NCBI GenBank assembly: GCA_016219545.1
Contig: JACRMH010000048.1
Span: 62,001-126,000 of the forward strand
DNA from: Chloroflexota bacterium
Lineage (GTDB): Bacteria > Chloroflexota > Anaerolineae > Anaerolineales > Villigracilaceae
Length of the DNA stretch: 64,000 nt
Direction of reading: 5' to 3'
Part shown: piece by piece, positions 24,811 to 32,522 of the stretch
Position numbering within the stretch: position 1 is the first letter of the stretch
Layout of the letters: each line of letters begins with the position of its first letter
Program-made: the position numbers and the translations under genes
Notes under the pieces: generated by a model
Told to the model about the DNA's origin: nothing
Seen by the model: only the letters and a program-made list of their open reading frames with translations
Database searches by the model: none

Positions 24811-25217
24811 AACGGGTTGTTCTCGATACGAATATTCTGGTTTCGATGGCATTGGGCGGAGAGGTCGGCAAAGTTAACGATGAATGGAAAGCGGAAAAGT
24901 TTTTGCTGATCGTCAGCGATGAAATCGTATCGGAATATTTAGATGTGCTTCAAAGACCCAAACTACATTTGAAGCCGTATACCATAGCGGTTATTATGGG
25001 ACGCATTTATCGTAAGGCAGAATTTGTCGCGCCTACAGAACGAACGCCTAATATCCAGCCCGACCCAAAAGACGATAAATTCCTTGAAGCGGCAATAGCG
25101 GGAAAAGTGGACATCATCGTCAGCGGGGATAAACACCTGCTTGACCTAAAAGAATTCCGCTCCATTCCGATCATCACAGGGCGCGAATTTTTGGACTGGC
25201 TGAAAGCAAATGGATAA
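24807..25217 (+). CDS. PIN-domain ribonuclease toxin
   Basis: A 136-residue PIN protein of the COG1569-type putative toxin family. The acidic metal-binding residues are all present: Asp in VVLDTNILVSM (~7), Glu in IVSDEIVSEYLDVL (~44), Asp in PDPKDDKFLEAA (~89) and Asp in IVSGDKHLLDL (~110). Such enzymes are Mg2+-dependent RNases that cut tRNA or mRNA when released from the antitoxin. It overlaps the antitoxin gene by four bases. The following 195 bases (25218-25412) hold no supported gene. Confidence 0.88.
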   Translation: MKRVVLDTNILVSMALGGEVGKVNDEWKAEKFLLIVSDEIVSEYLDVLQRPKLHLKPYTIAVIMGRIYRKAEFVAPTERTPNIQPDPKDDKFLEAAIAGKVDIIVSGDKHLLDLKEFRSIPIITGREFLDWLKANG

Positions 25218-25412
25218 GGAATGCATCACATTGAGGAAATTGCATTAATCAATAAGCCATTGCTGCAATTTTTTCATCTGCCAAAAGTCGCCGCCAACTG
25301 GCAAGGACTTTCACTACATTCCGATTCCCGACTCCCAATCCCCGCCCCTACATAAGCCCGTTGAATCACTCAACTCCGCGTGCTAAGATGGAATTGGAGA
25401 AAGGAGTTTGTC

Positions 25413-25850
25413 ATGGAAAAGAAAGATACTCTCACAAAAATTCTGGCGGTCTTCGGAAGTGTGCTGATCTGGTTCCCGATCCTGGCACCCATTCTATTAG
25501 GACTTGGTTCGCTGATCACCAGAGGCAGGTTTCTATTCGACTATCTTATGCCGGCGGAATTATTCCTGTCTGCCCTTGCTGGCAGTGGATTGCTGTTATG
25601 GGCTTCTCTGCGCTCACACTCAAACAGCAACAGCAAACTGATCGGCTGGGGATTGGTCACTGCTGTTGTGATGTTGTTCGGCGGACAGGGAATCGCAGTC
25701 ATCACCGGGCTCGCATCCGGCGCGACCGAACCAACAGCCGGACTCATGGCACTGGTCCTTGTGCCACTCGGCATCTATGTACTGGCGTTAATCGTCATCG
25801 GTGTTGGCGGCGTAAAGTTGACACAAAACTTGTTCAAGCACACTGCATAG
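25413..25850 (+). CDS. Four-helix membrane protein of unknown function
   Basis: 145 residues with four clear membrane helices (about 8-34, 45-65, 76-100, 108-132), a short polar Ser/Asn-rich loop (SLRSHSNSNSK) between the second and third, and no catalytic motif. Start chosen at ATG 25413, eight bases after AAAGGAG; the frame is open upstream but lacks a ribosome site. A mobile-element-like palindrome follows two bases after its stop. Confidence 0.75.
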   Translation: MEKKDTLTKILAVFGSVLIWFPILAPILLGLGSLITRGRFLFDYLMPAELFLSALAGSGLLLWASLRSHSNSNSKLIGWGLVTAVVMLFGGQGIAVITGLASGATEPTAGLMALVLVPLGIYVLALIVIGVGGVKLTQNLFKHTA

Positions 25851-25852
25851 AA

Positions 25853-25951
25853 TAGACCTCTTACATAAGTGCGCTAGAGAGCGCACTACTACACAGAAAA
25901 AATTATGTTTTGTGTAACGTCCGCTTTCGACAGACTTTTGCAAGAGGTCTA
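25853..25951. mobile_element. MITE-like element, copy 1 (TAGACC/GGTCTA)
   Basis: A 99-base element bounded by TAGACCTCTTACATAAGT and ACTTTTGCAAGAGGTCTA-type inverted ends, with an inner hairpin GTGCGCT/AGCGCAC. It is the reverse complement of the copies at 35022 and 53901. No open frame. It begins with TA and ends with TA, fitting insertion at a TA dinucleotide. Confidence 0.85.
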
Positions 25952-25986
25952 GTGTATAGAAAATATTTTTTTCTTGGCTCGCTAAT

Positions 25987-26044
25987 AAAAAGGGACAGCC
26001 ATCTTTGCGTAGCACCCTGTGGGCAAGAGTGACTGTCCCTTTTT
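25987..26044. terminator. Bidirectional terminator
   Basis: AAAAAGGGACAG and CTGTCCCTTTTT form a 12-bp stem around a ~30-base loop. It lies between the converging membrane-protein gene and the histidine-kinase-like gene. Confidence 0.75.
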
Positions 26045-26071
26045 CCTATTCCCGACTCCCTATTCCCTTTT

Positions 26072-26773
26072 TTAAATCGGTATCGTAAAGAAGAAAGAAC
26101 TCCCAATTCCTTTTTCACTCTTAAACCAGGTCTCGCCGTCGTGCAGGTCAATGATATGCTCCACGATCTTCAGTCCCAGCCCAAAGCCAAGGCGCGGATC
26201 GTCTTTGTCCGCGAGGATGGTTTCAAAGGGTTCAAAGACCAGTTCCTGATTCTCTGCCGAAATGCCAATCCCTGTATCACGGACTTCAAACAAAATATTT
26301 TCCCGTTCACGCGTCACACGGATGGTGACGTATCCCTTATCGGTAAATTTGAAGGCGTTATGAATTAAATTCAACAAAGCCTGTGAAAGGCGGGTTGGGT
26401 CTGCTTCAATGGTCGGTAGGTCTTCCGCAAAATCCTCTTCGAGCGCGACCTCGCCATCCTTTTCTACAGCCAGTTGATCGGCAATGACCATAACGCTGTC
26501 GAGCAAAGCATAGATGTCCACGTCGTCTTCAAGACTCAGCTCCATCCTGTCGGTGACAGTTTCAGCATAATCCTGGAAATCATTAATCTGCGCCATCAGC
26601 GGCATGATCGCCGCTTTCGCGTTTTCGATGGGAGAATTGCTTGGGTCAATATACTCTTCCAACCCCTCGATCTGATTCAGTTCATTTACATATTTCAGCG
26701 CGTGAACCAGTCCGCCACGCAGGGTGACAGACATTTTATACAGGAATTCGTTTTGTTTATTTTCGGGTTCCAT
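26072..26773 (-). CDS. Histidine-kinase-like ATPase without phosphoacceptor His
   Basis: A 233-residue soluble protein. The first ~75 residues look like a dimerisation helix pair (HisKA-like), but the usual SHELRTPL is MSVTLRGGL, so the His is absent. The rest is a full HATPase_c domain: N box LLNLIHNAFKFTD, G1 VRDTGIGIS, F FEPFETI and G2 GFGLGLKIVEHI. It can probably bind ATP but cannot autophosphorylate on the normal residue. No sensor or membrane part. Possibly a regulator or phosphatase partner for another system, or a receiver-phosphorylating kinase with a His elsewhere. ATG 26773 has AAGGAGAAGG. The gene stands alone. Confidence 0.82.
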   Translation of the reverse strand: MEPENKQNEFLYKMSVTLRGGLVHALKYVNELNQIEGLEEYIDPSNSPIENAKAAIMPLMAQINDFQDYAETVTDRMELSLEDDVDIYALLDSVMVIADQLAVEKDGEVALEEDFAEDLPTIEADPTRLSQALLNLIHNAFKFTDKGYVTIRVTRERENILFEVRDTGIGISAENQELVFEPFETILADKDDPRLGFGLGLKIVEHIIDLHDGETWFKSEKGIGSSFFFTIPI

Positions 26774-26878
26774 ATCCTTCTCCTTTTAAGTTGTCAAATT
26801 ATAGCCTTGTTTTGTATTCACAATTCATTCCTCATCCTTCAGAGAGTGTCCAAATAATGGGCTAACAAATCTTCTTAC

Positions 26879-26945
26879 CACGGAGAACACAGAGCACACT
26901 GAGATTTGAAAAGGTTTTCTCTGTGTCCTCAGTGGTCTCTGTGGT
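26879..26945. repeat. Imperfect inverted repeat CCACGGAGAACACAGAG
   Basis: CCACGGAGAACACAGAG at the left is answered by CTCTGTG...GTCTCTGTGG at the right, making an imperfect long hairpin in the divergent gap between the kinase-like gene and the MFS-spermidine synthase gene. It resembles widespread intergenic palindromes; no function can be assigned. Confidence 0.6.
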
Positions 26946-27001
26946 GAAATCTTTTACGAAGTCCACGGGATAAGTCACTCCCATCCTTCATCATTCTCCC
27001 G

Positions 27002-27007
27002 TATAAT
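27002..27007 (+). promoter_or_regulatory. TATAAT box upstream of the spermidine-synthase-like gene
   Basis: CGTATAATCC lies 28 bases before the ATG at 27036; the transcript would have a ~22-base leader without Shine-Dalgarno. No clear -35 hexamer. Confidence 0.4.
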
Positions 27008-27035
27008 CCGCCCCATCTTACTCGATGGACTATCA

Positions 27036-28586
27036 ATGAAAAAATACCTTCTCTTCACAGTTTTCGTCTCCGGCATGACCACTCTCGCCGCTGAACTCGC
27101 CGCCGGGCGACTCATCGGTAATGTCTTCGGCACAAGCAATTTGGTTTGGGCCAGCATTATCGGGTTGATCCTCATCTACCTTACGCTGGGATATTTCCTC
27201 GGCGGTAAACTAGCGGACAAGAATCCAACCTTTGGAGCCATGTACCGCATTTTGGCATGGGGAGCCTTCACGATTGGGCTGGTCCCCTATATCGCCGGAC
27301 CAGTCCTCAGGTCCGCGGCGACCGCGTTTGAAGCGTTGAGCGTTGGCATCATGGCAGGTTCCTTCGTCGCCGTCCTGATCCTGTTCAGTGTTCCCATCAC
27401 ATTGCTTGGCATGATCTCACCATTCGCGATCAGGCTATCTGTGGACGATACCTCAAAGTCGGGACAAGTCTCAGGACAAATTTATGCCATCTCGACGCTG
27501 GGTTCATTCATTGGCACATTCATTCCAACCCTTGTCACCATCCCGACCATTGGCACAAAACTTACATTCTTTGTCTTTGGGTTATTTTTATTATGCGTTG
27601 CGTTGGCAGGGCTCGGCAAATTTTCAAGTCCGCGTGAAATGTTCAAGTTGATTTGGATGCCGGTGGTGCTTGTCATCGTCGCTGTATTTTCAGCGGGGCA
27701 GGCGCTCAAAGTCAGCGCCGGGCAAATTTATGAAACCGAGTCTGCATACAACTATATTCAAGTGCAGGAGCAGAATGGCTACACTCTTTTGCGCTTGAAC
27801 GATGGGCAGGGCATTCATTCCATTTATCACCCCGACACTTTAAATTACGGCGGACCCTGGGAACAATTTTTGGTCGGCCCTTATTTTTATGCGGACCGAA
27901 AACCGCAGGATGTAAAACGCATGGCGATTGTGGGGCTCGCCGCAGGGACTGCCGCGCGTCAGGCATCTGCTGTTTATGGGGACATTCCCATTGACGGTTT
28001 TGAACTCGATGAAAAAATTGTCGAGGTCGGAAAAAAATATTTCGACTTGAATTTGCCCAACCTCACAGTCCACATCGGCGACGGAAGGTTGAACCTCGAG
28101 CGCAGTCCATATAAATATGACATCATCGCTGTGGACGCCTACCGCCCCCCATACATTCCACCGCACATGACCACACAGGAATTCTTCAAGATCGTCGCTT
28201 CACACCTGACCGATGACGGGGTCCTGACCATCAATGTTGGTTCTGTCCCCGGTGACCGCCGCCTGATAGATGGCCTCGCAACGACGATGGCGACTATCTT
28301 TCCGTCCATTCACATCATGGACATCCCCGGCACGCTCAATACCATGATCTTCGCCACCATGCAATCCACAACAAAAGAAAATTTTTCCACGAATTTAATA
28401 GCGCTCATGACAGACACAAATACAAATCCATTGCTTGTCACAGCCATGTCTTCCACCTTTACCAATCTCAAAGACGGCTATCAAACCACCACCGTTTTCA
28501 CCGACGACCTCGCCCCCATCGAATGGATCGTCAATGATATGGTCGTGAGTTTTGTCCTCAAAGGCGGCTTGGAATTTTTGCAGTAA
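27036..28586 (+). CDS. Membrane-spermidine synthase fusion protein
   Basis: A 516-residue fusion. Residues 1-~220 carry seven or eight membrane helices, opening with TLAAELAAGRLIGNVFGTS, the N-terminal module of fused MFS/spermidine-synthase proteins. The C-terminal part is a spermidine synthase-like Rossmann methyltransferase-fold domain: AIVGLAAGTAARQ (about 293-305, the aminopropyl-donor glycine loop), DGFELDEKIVEVGKKYF, IGDGRLNLERS and IIAVDAYRPPYIPPH, with the catalytic Asp position conserved. The family is widespread, but whether these fusions make polyamines is uncertain. No operon partner; its own promoter lies just upstream. Confidence 0.9.
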   Translation: MKKYLLFTVFVSGMTTLAAELAAGRLIGNVFGTSNLVWASIIGLILIYLTLGYFLGGKLADKNPTFGAMYRILAWGAFTIGLVPYIAGPVLRSAATAFEALSVGIMAGSFVAVLILFSVPITLLGMISPFAIRLSVDDTSKSGQVSGQIYAISTLGSFIGTFIPTLVTIPTIGTKLTFFVFGLFLLCVALAGLGKFSSPREMFKLIWMPVVLVIVAVFSAGQALKVSAGQIYETESAYNYIQVQEQNGYTLLRLNDGQGIHSIYHPDTLNYGGPWEQFLVGPYFYADRKPQDVKRMAIVGLAAGTAARQASAVYGDIPIDGFELDEKIVEVGKKYFDLNLPNLTVHIGDGRLNLERSPYKYDIIAVDAYRPPYIPPHMTTQEFFKIVASHLTDDGVLTINVGSVPGDRRLIDGLATTMATIFPSIHIMDIPGTLNTMIFATMQSTTKENFSTNLIALMTDTNTNPLLVTAMSSTFTNLKDGYQTTTVFTDDLAPIEWIVNDMVVSFVLKGGLEFLQ

Positions 28587-28588
28587 CA

Positions 28589-28721
28589 TAATGTCGTTGC
28601 GAGCCCGACAGGGCGAAGCAACCTCCCTATTACTCAGCAATATTTTCGTCTACAAGATTCTCCTTGTTAACTGGAGATTGCTTCGCCGCATAGTACAAGA
28701 GCACGGCTCGCAACGACATAA
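28589..28721. repeat. Palindromic repeat, GTCGTTGCGAGG family, copy 2
   Basis: ATGTCGTTGCGAGCC at the left and GGCTCGCAACGACAT at the right, with inner GGCGAAGCAACCTCC/GGAGATTGCTTCGCC arms. It fills the whole gap between the synthase gene and the next gene. Confidence 0.85.
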
Positions 28722-28733
28722 AAAAGAGAAATC

Positions 28734-29414
28734 ATGAAACTGAACCTTACTACTATTCTTTCCTATCTTGTCTCCCTTCTCGTTCCCCTCGCCCTGATCG
28801 GCACAGCTCTGCGGATTCTGCTCACCCCCATCTATTTCAACGTCGAATATAGAATGCCCTACTTTCCCGCTGACGATTACGGCATGACTCAAGGGGAACG
28901 CCTGCAATGGGCGCCCTTCGCAGTGGAATATCTTGTCAACAGCGCGGATATTTCCTATTTGGGTAATTTGAAATTCGAAGACGGGAGTCCACTTTTTATT
29001 GAGCGCGAGCTCAGTCACATGGCAGATGTAAAAAACGTGGTGCGTGGAGCATTACGTGCCTGGATTATCTCATTGCTGGCACTTGGTATTCTAGCGGTCA
29101 TTTCCTGGAAACAAAAATGGCTTCCCGATTACATCAATGGACTGCGCCGCGGCGGATTATGGATGATCGGGCTGGCAATCGCGCTCGGGCTGATCGTTGG
29201 GGTAGGCATCACCATCAACCCGGATGTTTTTGAGAAATTCTTTGTTTTCTTCCATTCCATATTCTTCAAGGGCGATTCCTGGCTCTTCTATTATTCAGAT
29301 ACCCTCATCCGTCTCTTCCCCGTCCGCTTCTGGGAGGATGTCTGTCTTTGGCTGGCAGCCCTTTCATTAAGTGGAGGCGCAGGCTTGGCTTTCGGAATAA
29401 AACAGCGTGTATAA
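28734..29414 (+). CDS. TIGR01906-family integral membrane protein
   Basis: A 226-residue membrane protein with an N-terminal helix (about 8-30), a ~75-residue extracytoplasmic segment containing RMPYFPADDYGMTQGERLQWAP and ERELSHMADVK, then three or four further helices (about 108-125, 140-160, 200-220). This layout, with the conserved EL.HM.DVK motif before the second helix, matches the TIGR01906 (DUF1461-like) family. The function is unknown. A palindromic repeat occupies its upstream region, so its promoter is unclear. Confidence 0.82.
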   Translation: MKLNLTTILSYLVSLLVPLALIGTALRILLTPIYFNVEYRMPYFPADDYGMTQGERLQWAPFAVEYLVNSADISYLGNLKFEDGSPLFIERELSHMADVKNVVRGALRAWIISLLALGILAVISWKQKWLPDYINGLRRGGLWMIGLAIALGLIVGVGITINPDVFEKFFVFFHSIFFKGDSWLFYYSDTLIRLFPVRFWEDVCLWLAALSLSGGAGLAFGIKQRV

Positions 29415-29432
29415 TTCAAACAGCCTGTAACG

Positions 29433-29451
29433 CGACATTAATGTCGCGCCA
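29433..29451. repeat. Small palindrome before fabG
   Basis: GCGACATTAATGTCGC is a perfect 16-base palindrome in the gap before fabG; a similar GGCGACA/TGTCGCC pair follows rpmF. A weak terminator or an operator are both possible. Confidence 0.35.
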
Positions 29452-29477
29452 CAATTTATATAAAGGAATAATATTTC

Positions 29478-30230
29478 ATGACTTTATCACTTGAAAACAA
29501 AGTAGCACTAATCACCGGCGGCTCGCGTGGGATTGGACGGGCCATTGCACTGGAATTTGCGGCACGCGGCGCGGCTGTCGTGGTCAATTACAACAAGTCA
29601 CCTGAATCTGCAGAAGAAGTGGTGAAGCAGATCCAATCCGCAGGCGGAAAAGCTGCCACATTTCAAGCGGACGTGTCCGACTTCAAGCAGTCCGACGCCT
29701 TAGTGAAGTTCACCGTGGAAACCTTTGGAGACTTAAGCATCCTGGTCAACAACGCCGGTATTACCCGCGATACTTTAATTATGATGATGCCCGAAGCAGA
29801 TTGGGACGCCGTTATCAACACGAATTTGAAGAGCACATTCAATTGCTCGAAAGCCGCTGTCAAACACATGATGCGCAAACGCGTTGGACGCATTATCAAC
29901 ATGGCGTCAGTCTCCGGTCAAATGGGCAACGCCGGGCAGACGAATTATTCAGCGTCCAAAGCCGGGCAAATCGGTTTTACCAAAGCGCTGGCCCGTGAAG
30001 TTGCGGCGCGCAATATCACCGTCAATGCCATTGCGCCTGGTTTTGTAGATACCGAGATCCTGGATGGAATGACACCCGAGATCATGGAAGCCGCCCTCAA
30101 AATGGTCCCGCTGGCGCGCAAAGGCAAACCCGAAGAGATCGCATACGCCGCTGCATTTCTCGCCTCTGATGAAGCCGCTTATATCACCGGTCAAGTCCTC
30201 GGTGTGGATGGCGGTATGGCGATGATGTAA
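29478..30230 (+). CDS. fabG: 3-oxoacyl-ACP reductase
   Basis: A 250-residue short-chain dehydrogenase that reduces 3-oxoacyl-ACP with NADPH during fatty-acid elongation. It has the cofactor loop TGGSRGIGRA (about 12-21), NNAGITRD (~88), the catalytic Ser in NMASVSGQMGN (~141) and YSASKAG with Tyr/Lys (~154/158), plus the C-terminal TGQVLGVDGGMAM. FabG-typical residues around NYSASKAGQIGFTKALARE favour FabG over other reductases, but related roles such as acetoacetyl-CoA reductase cannot be excluded. Shine-Dalgarno AAAGGAATA. It stands alone between repeats, away from fabD. Confidence 0.9.
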   Translation: MTLSLENKVALITGGSRGIGRAIALEFAARGAAVVVNYNKSPESAEEVVKQIQSAGGKAATFQADVSDFKQSDALVKFTVETFGDLSILVNNAGITRDTLIMMMPEADWDAVINTNLKSTFNCSKAAVKHMMRKRVGRIINMASVSGQMGNAGQTNYSASKAGQIGFTKALAREVAARNITVNAIAPGFVDTEILDGMTPEIMEAALKMVPLARKGKPEEIAYAAAFLASDEAAYITGQVLGVDGGMAMM

Positions 30231-30236
30231 TTAATT

Positions 30237-30329
30237 TATGTCGTTGCGAGGGCGCTCGTGCATTTAGCCCGAAGCAATCTCCGGAAAGTTGGATTGCTTC
30301 ATCAGGCTAGCGCCTTCCTCGCAATGACA
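30237..30329. repeat. Palindromic repeat, GTCGTTGCGAGG family, copy 3
   Basis: ATGTCGTTGCGAGGGCGCT at the left and AGCGCCTTCCTCGCAATGAC at the right, with CCGAAGCAATC/GATTGCTTCA inner arms. It ends just before the Shine-Dalgarno of the Asp23 gene. Confidence 0.85.
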
Positions 30330-30343
30330 GGAGAAAATAAATA

Positions 30344-30688
30344 ATGGAAAACACACAAGGCAAAACAACTGTCTCACCTGATGTCCTCATGACCATCGCG
30401 CGCCTTGCCGCACTGGGCGTGCCGGGCGTAAGCCGACTCGCACCCATCTCCGGCGGCGTCAACCGCTTCTTTAAACGAGGAGCAGGCGACGGGGTCCGCA
30501 TTGAAACGGAAGATAATACCGTCTACGCTGATCTGCATCTCGTCCTGCAGGAGGATGTCAACATCCGCGAAGTCAGCCGCAACGTTCAGCAGAATGTGGC
30601 GCGCGCCATTCAGGAAATGGTCGGCATGGATGTCGGTCACGTCAACATTCATATTGAAGATATTGATTACACAGATAGCGAGGCCTGA
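30344..30688 (+). CDS. Asp23/Gls24 family protein
   Basis: A 114-residue Asp23/Gls24-fold protein: SPDVLMTIARLAALGVPGV at the start, then VYADLHLVLQEDVNIREVSR and VQQNVARAIQEMVGMDVGHV and a terminal VNIHIEDIDY strand, the standard family pattern. Members are small cytosolic, envelope-associated stress proteins; in many Firmicutes and Chloroflexi they sit, as here, immediately before nusB. There are 4 bases between its stop and the nusB ATG, so the two share a transcript. Confidence 0.9.
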   Translation: MENTQGKTTVSPDVLMTIARLAALGVPGVSRLAPISGGVNRFFKRGAGDGVRIETEDNTVYADLHLVLQEDVNIREVSRNVQQNVARAIQEMVGMDVGHVNIHIEDIDYTDSEA

Positions 30689-30692
30689 AAGC

Positions 30693-31154
30693 ATGAAACC
30701 CCGAACCAGAGCGCGCGCCATTGCTCTGCAAGTACTTTACGAAACTGATATTGCAAACAACCATCTCCCCGGCGATGTGCTAAGAACACGTCTCGAAGAG
30801 ATGCCCTTAGCAGATGACCTGGCCGAGTTTTCACGGCAGATCATCTTCGGTGTGCTGCCCCTTACGCAAGACCTCGACCAATTGATCGCAAGATACGCAC
30901 CCGAATGGCCGCTTGAACAGATCGCTGCCATTGACCGTAATATTTTACGTATTGCATTTTGGGAATTCGCGGTTTCGCGCGAAACCCCCGTCAAAGTTGC
31001 CATCAATGAAGCAGTGGAACTGGCCAAGCTTTATGGCTCAGACTCAGCGCCTCGCTTTGTGAACGGTGTACTTGGAACTTTAGTGGAACATGAACAGGAA
31101 ATCCATCAGATCATCAAGAATAGGATCGCCCTGGCCGCCAAATCGGAATCATAA
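30693..31154 (+). CDS. nusB: Transcription antitermination factor NusB
   Basis: 153 residues, all-helical. RTRARAIALQVLYETD at the start is the boxA-RNA-binding Arg-rich N-terminus; IAAIDRNILRIAFWEF and VAINEAVELAKLYGSDSAPRFVNGVLG are the characteristic C-terminal motifs. NusB binds boxA with NusE (S10) for rRNA antitermination. The ATG at 30693 begins the conserved domain; the longer open frame overlaps the Asp23 gene out of phase and is not credible. It is followed after 2 bases by the Tat genes. Confidence 0.95.
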   Translation: MKPRTRARAIALQVLYETDIANNHLPGDVLRTRLEEMPLADDLAEFSRQIIFGVLPLTQDLDQLIARYAPEWPLEQIAAIDRNILRIAFWEFAVSRETPVKVAINEAVELAKLYGSDSAPRFVNGVLGTLVEHEQEIHQIIKNRIALAAKSES

Positions 31155-31156
31155 CT

Positions 31157-31570
31157 ATGGAAATTTTAGGCGTTGGTCCCTCTGAACTTTTTTTCATCAT
31201 CATCATTGCCTTGATCATCCTCGGACCCAAGGATATGCAAAAAGCGGGCAAGACCATCGGCAAGTGGATGCGCGATATTGTCACCTCTGACGGCTGGAAA
31301 ATGTTCCAGCAAACTTCGCGCGAACTCAAGACCCTGCCCAACCGCCTGATGCGCGAAGCGAACGATGAAGTGAATAAGATCGGGAATGAATTGAATAATG
31401 TGATTCCGGGAAAAGATACAAACGATTCAAGCTGGATGAAGAACCCAAACATTTCACGCATCCCGCCGGTTCCAACCTCGCCGACGCCTGCCCGGCCTGC
31501 CGAGGACATCACTGCCCCGAAAGTGGAAGAACCCAAACCAGCCGAAAGCAAATCAAATAAAGATGCGTAA
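31157..31570 (+). CDS. Sec-independent translocase subunit TatA/TatB
   Basis: 137 residues. The N-terminal GVGPSELFFIIIIALIILGP is the membrane helix of the TatA/TatB/Hcf106 family with its LGP hinge (usually FGP/LGP), followed by the amphipathic helix KDMQKAGKTIGKWMRDIV and a long, partly coiled, Pro-rich cytoplasmic tail (PTSPTPARPAEDIT). The Glu in the membrane helix (GPSEL) is TatB-like, while the gene order before tatC suits either. It overlaps tatC by 8 bases. Together they form the twin-arginine export channel, whose candidate cargo here includes the Tat-signal protein at 7473. Confidence 0.9.
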   Translation: MEILGVGPSELFFIIIIALIILGPKDMQKAGKTIGKWMRDIVTSDGWKMFQQTSRELKTLPNRLMREANDEVNKIGNELNNVIPGKDTNDSSWMKNPNISRIPPVPTSPTPARPAEDITAPKVEEPKPAESKSNKDA

Positions 31571-32483
31571 ATTTTTTCAGGGTCTGTGGAAGGTCATTAC
31601 ATTTCCATTCCGTGCTGTCTTTGCCATTCTCGCCTTTCCATTTCGGACCATCGCCCGCTTTCGAAATTTCCTGAATACAGAACCGGAGGAACGTCCACTT
31701 ACGGATGTATTCGTAGACCTGACCACCAACAAAGACACGCGCCAGATGTTATGGGACCAGGTGGAAATGCTCCGGATGCATCTTCTGCGTTCGATCCTAT
31801 CTTTGGTCGTGACCGTCAGCGTTTCGTTTATCTTTACACAACAGATCATCGAATATCTTGCACAGCCCGTTGGCGGACTGGATAAACTAAAAGCCATCGA
31901 AGTGACCGAGTCCATTGGCGTATTCATGAAGGTGGCTTTATTCTCCGGGATCGCTCTGGCAATCCCCTATATTGCATTTGAGTTCTGGCTCTTTGCCGCA
32001 CCGGGATTAAGATCCCGTGAAAAAAAGATGGCACTCTATGGAATTCCGCTGGCATCCCTGTTCTTTTTGGGCGGCGTGGCTTTCACTTTTTATTTAATGC
32101 TTCCCTCCGCGCTGCATTTCCTGAATGACTTTATGGGAATTGCAACAGAACTGCGGCCAGCATCCTACTTTTCATTCGTGACCGGTCTGATGTTTTGGAT
32201 CGGTATTTCATTCGAATTCCCGCTCGTGATCTATGTATTGACTGCCATCGGTTTTATCAAGCCGAGGATATTGGCGGAACAATGGAAGATGGCCATTGTG
32301 ATCATCGCCATCGCGGCGGCTGTCATCACCCCAACGGTTGACCCGATCAACCAGGGACTGGTGATGGCTCCGATGATCCTGTTATATTTTATTAGTATCG
32401 GACTTAGCTACATCGCCTACGCCGGGCGGAAGCAGAACACCATCAACGAACAGGAAAATGCCGATTTAGAAGAACCAGGCTAA
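31563..32483 (+). CDS. tatC: Sec-independent translocase subunit TatC
   Basis: 306 residues, six membrane helices: QVEMLRMHLLRSIL before the first, the TatC loop AIEVTESIGVFMKVALFSG, YIAFEFWLFAAPGL and the motif IGISFEFPLVIYVLT, then ITPTVDPINQGLVMAPMILLY at the end. TatC recognises twin-arginine signals. It is about 60 residues longer than usual because of an N-terminal extension (residues 1-~65) with two amphipathic Phe/Arg-rich segments (FFQGLWKVITFPFRAVFAIL) of unknown role. ATG at 31563 overlaps the tatA/B gene. Confidence 0.95.
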   Translation: MRKFFQGLWKVITFPFRAVFAILAFPFRTIARFRNFLNTEPEERPLTDVFVDLTTNKDTRQMLWDQVEMLRMHLLRSILSLVVTVSVSFIFTQQIIEYLAQPVGGLDKLKAIEVTESIGVFMKVALFSGIALAIPYIAFEFWLFAAPGLRSREKKMALYGIPLASLFFLGGVAFTFYLMLPSALHFLNDFMGIATELRPASYFSFVTGLMFWIGISFEFPLVIYVLTAIGFIKPRILAEQWKMAIVIIAIAAAVITPTVDPINQGLVMAPMILLYFISIGLSYIAYAGRKQNTINEQENADLEEPG

Positions 32484-32522
32484 GGCGTCGCGAGAAGCGG
32501 TCATTTCAACCGAGGAGAGAGA

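Noticed and set aside
25221..25355. 44-codon frame after the PIN toxin gene
   Set aside because: ATG too close to AAGGA, and its last third is the TTCCCGACTCCC repeat string also found near 26050; no independent support.
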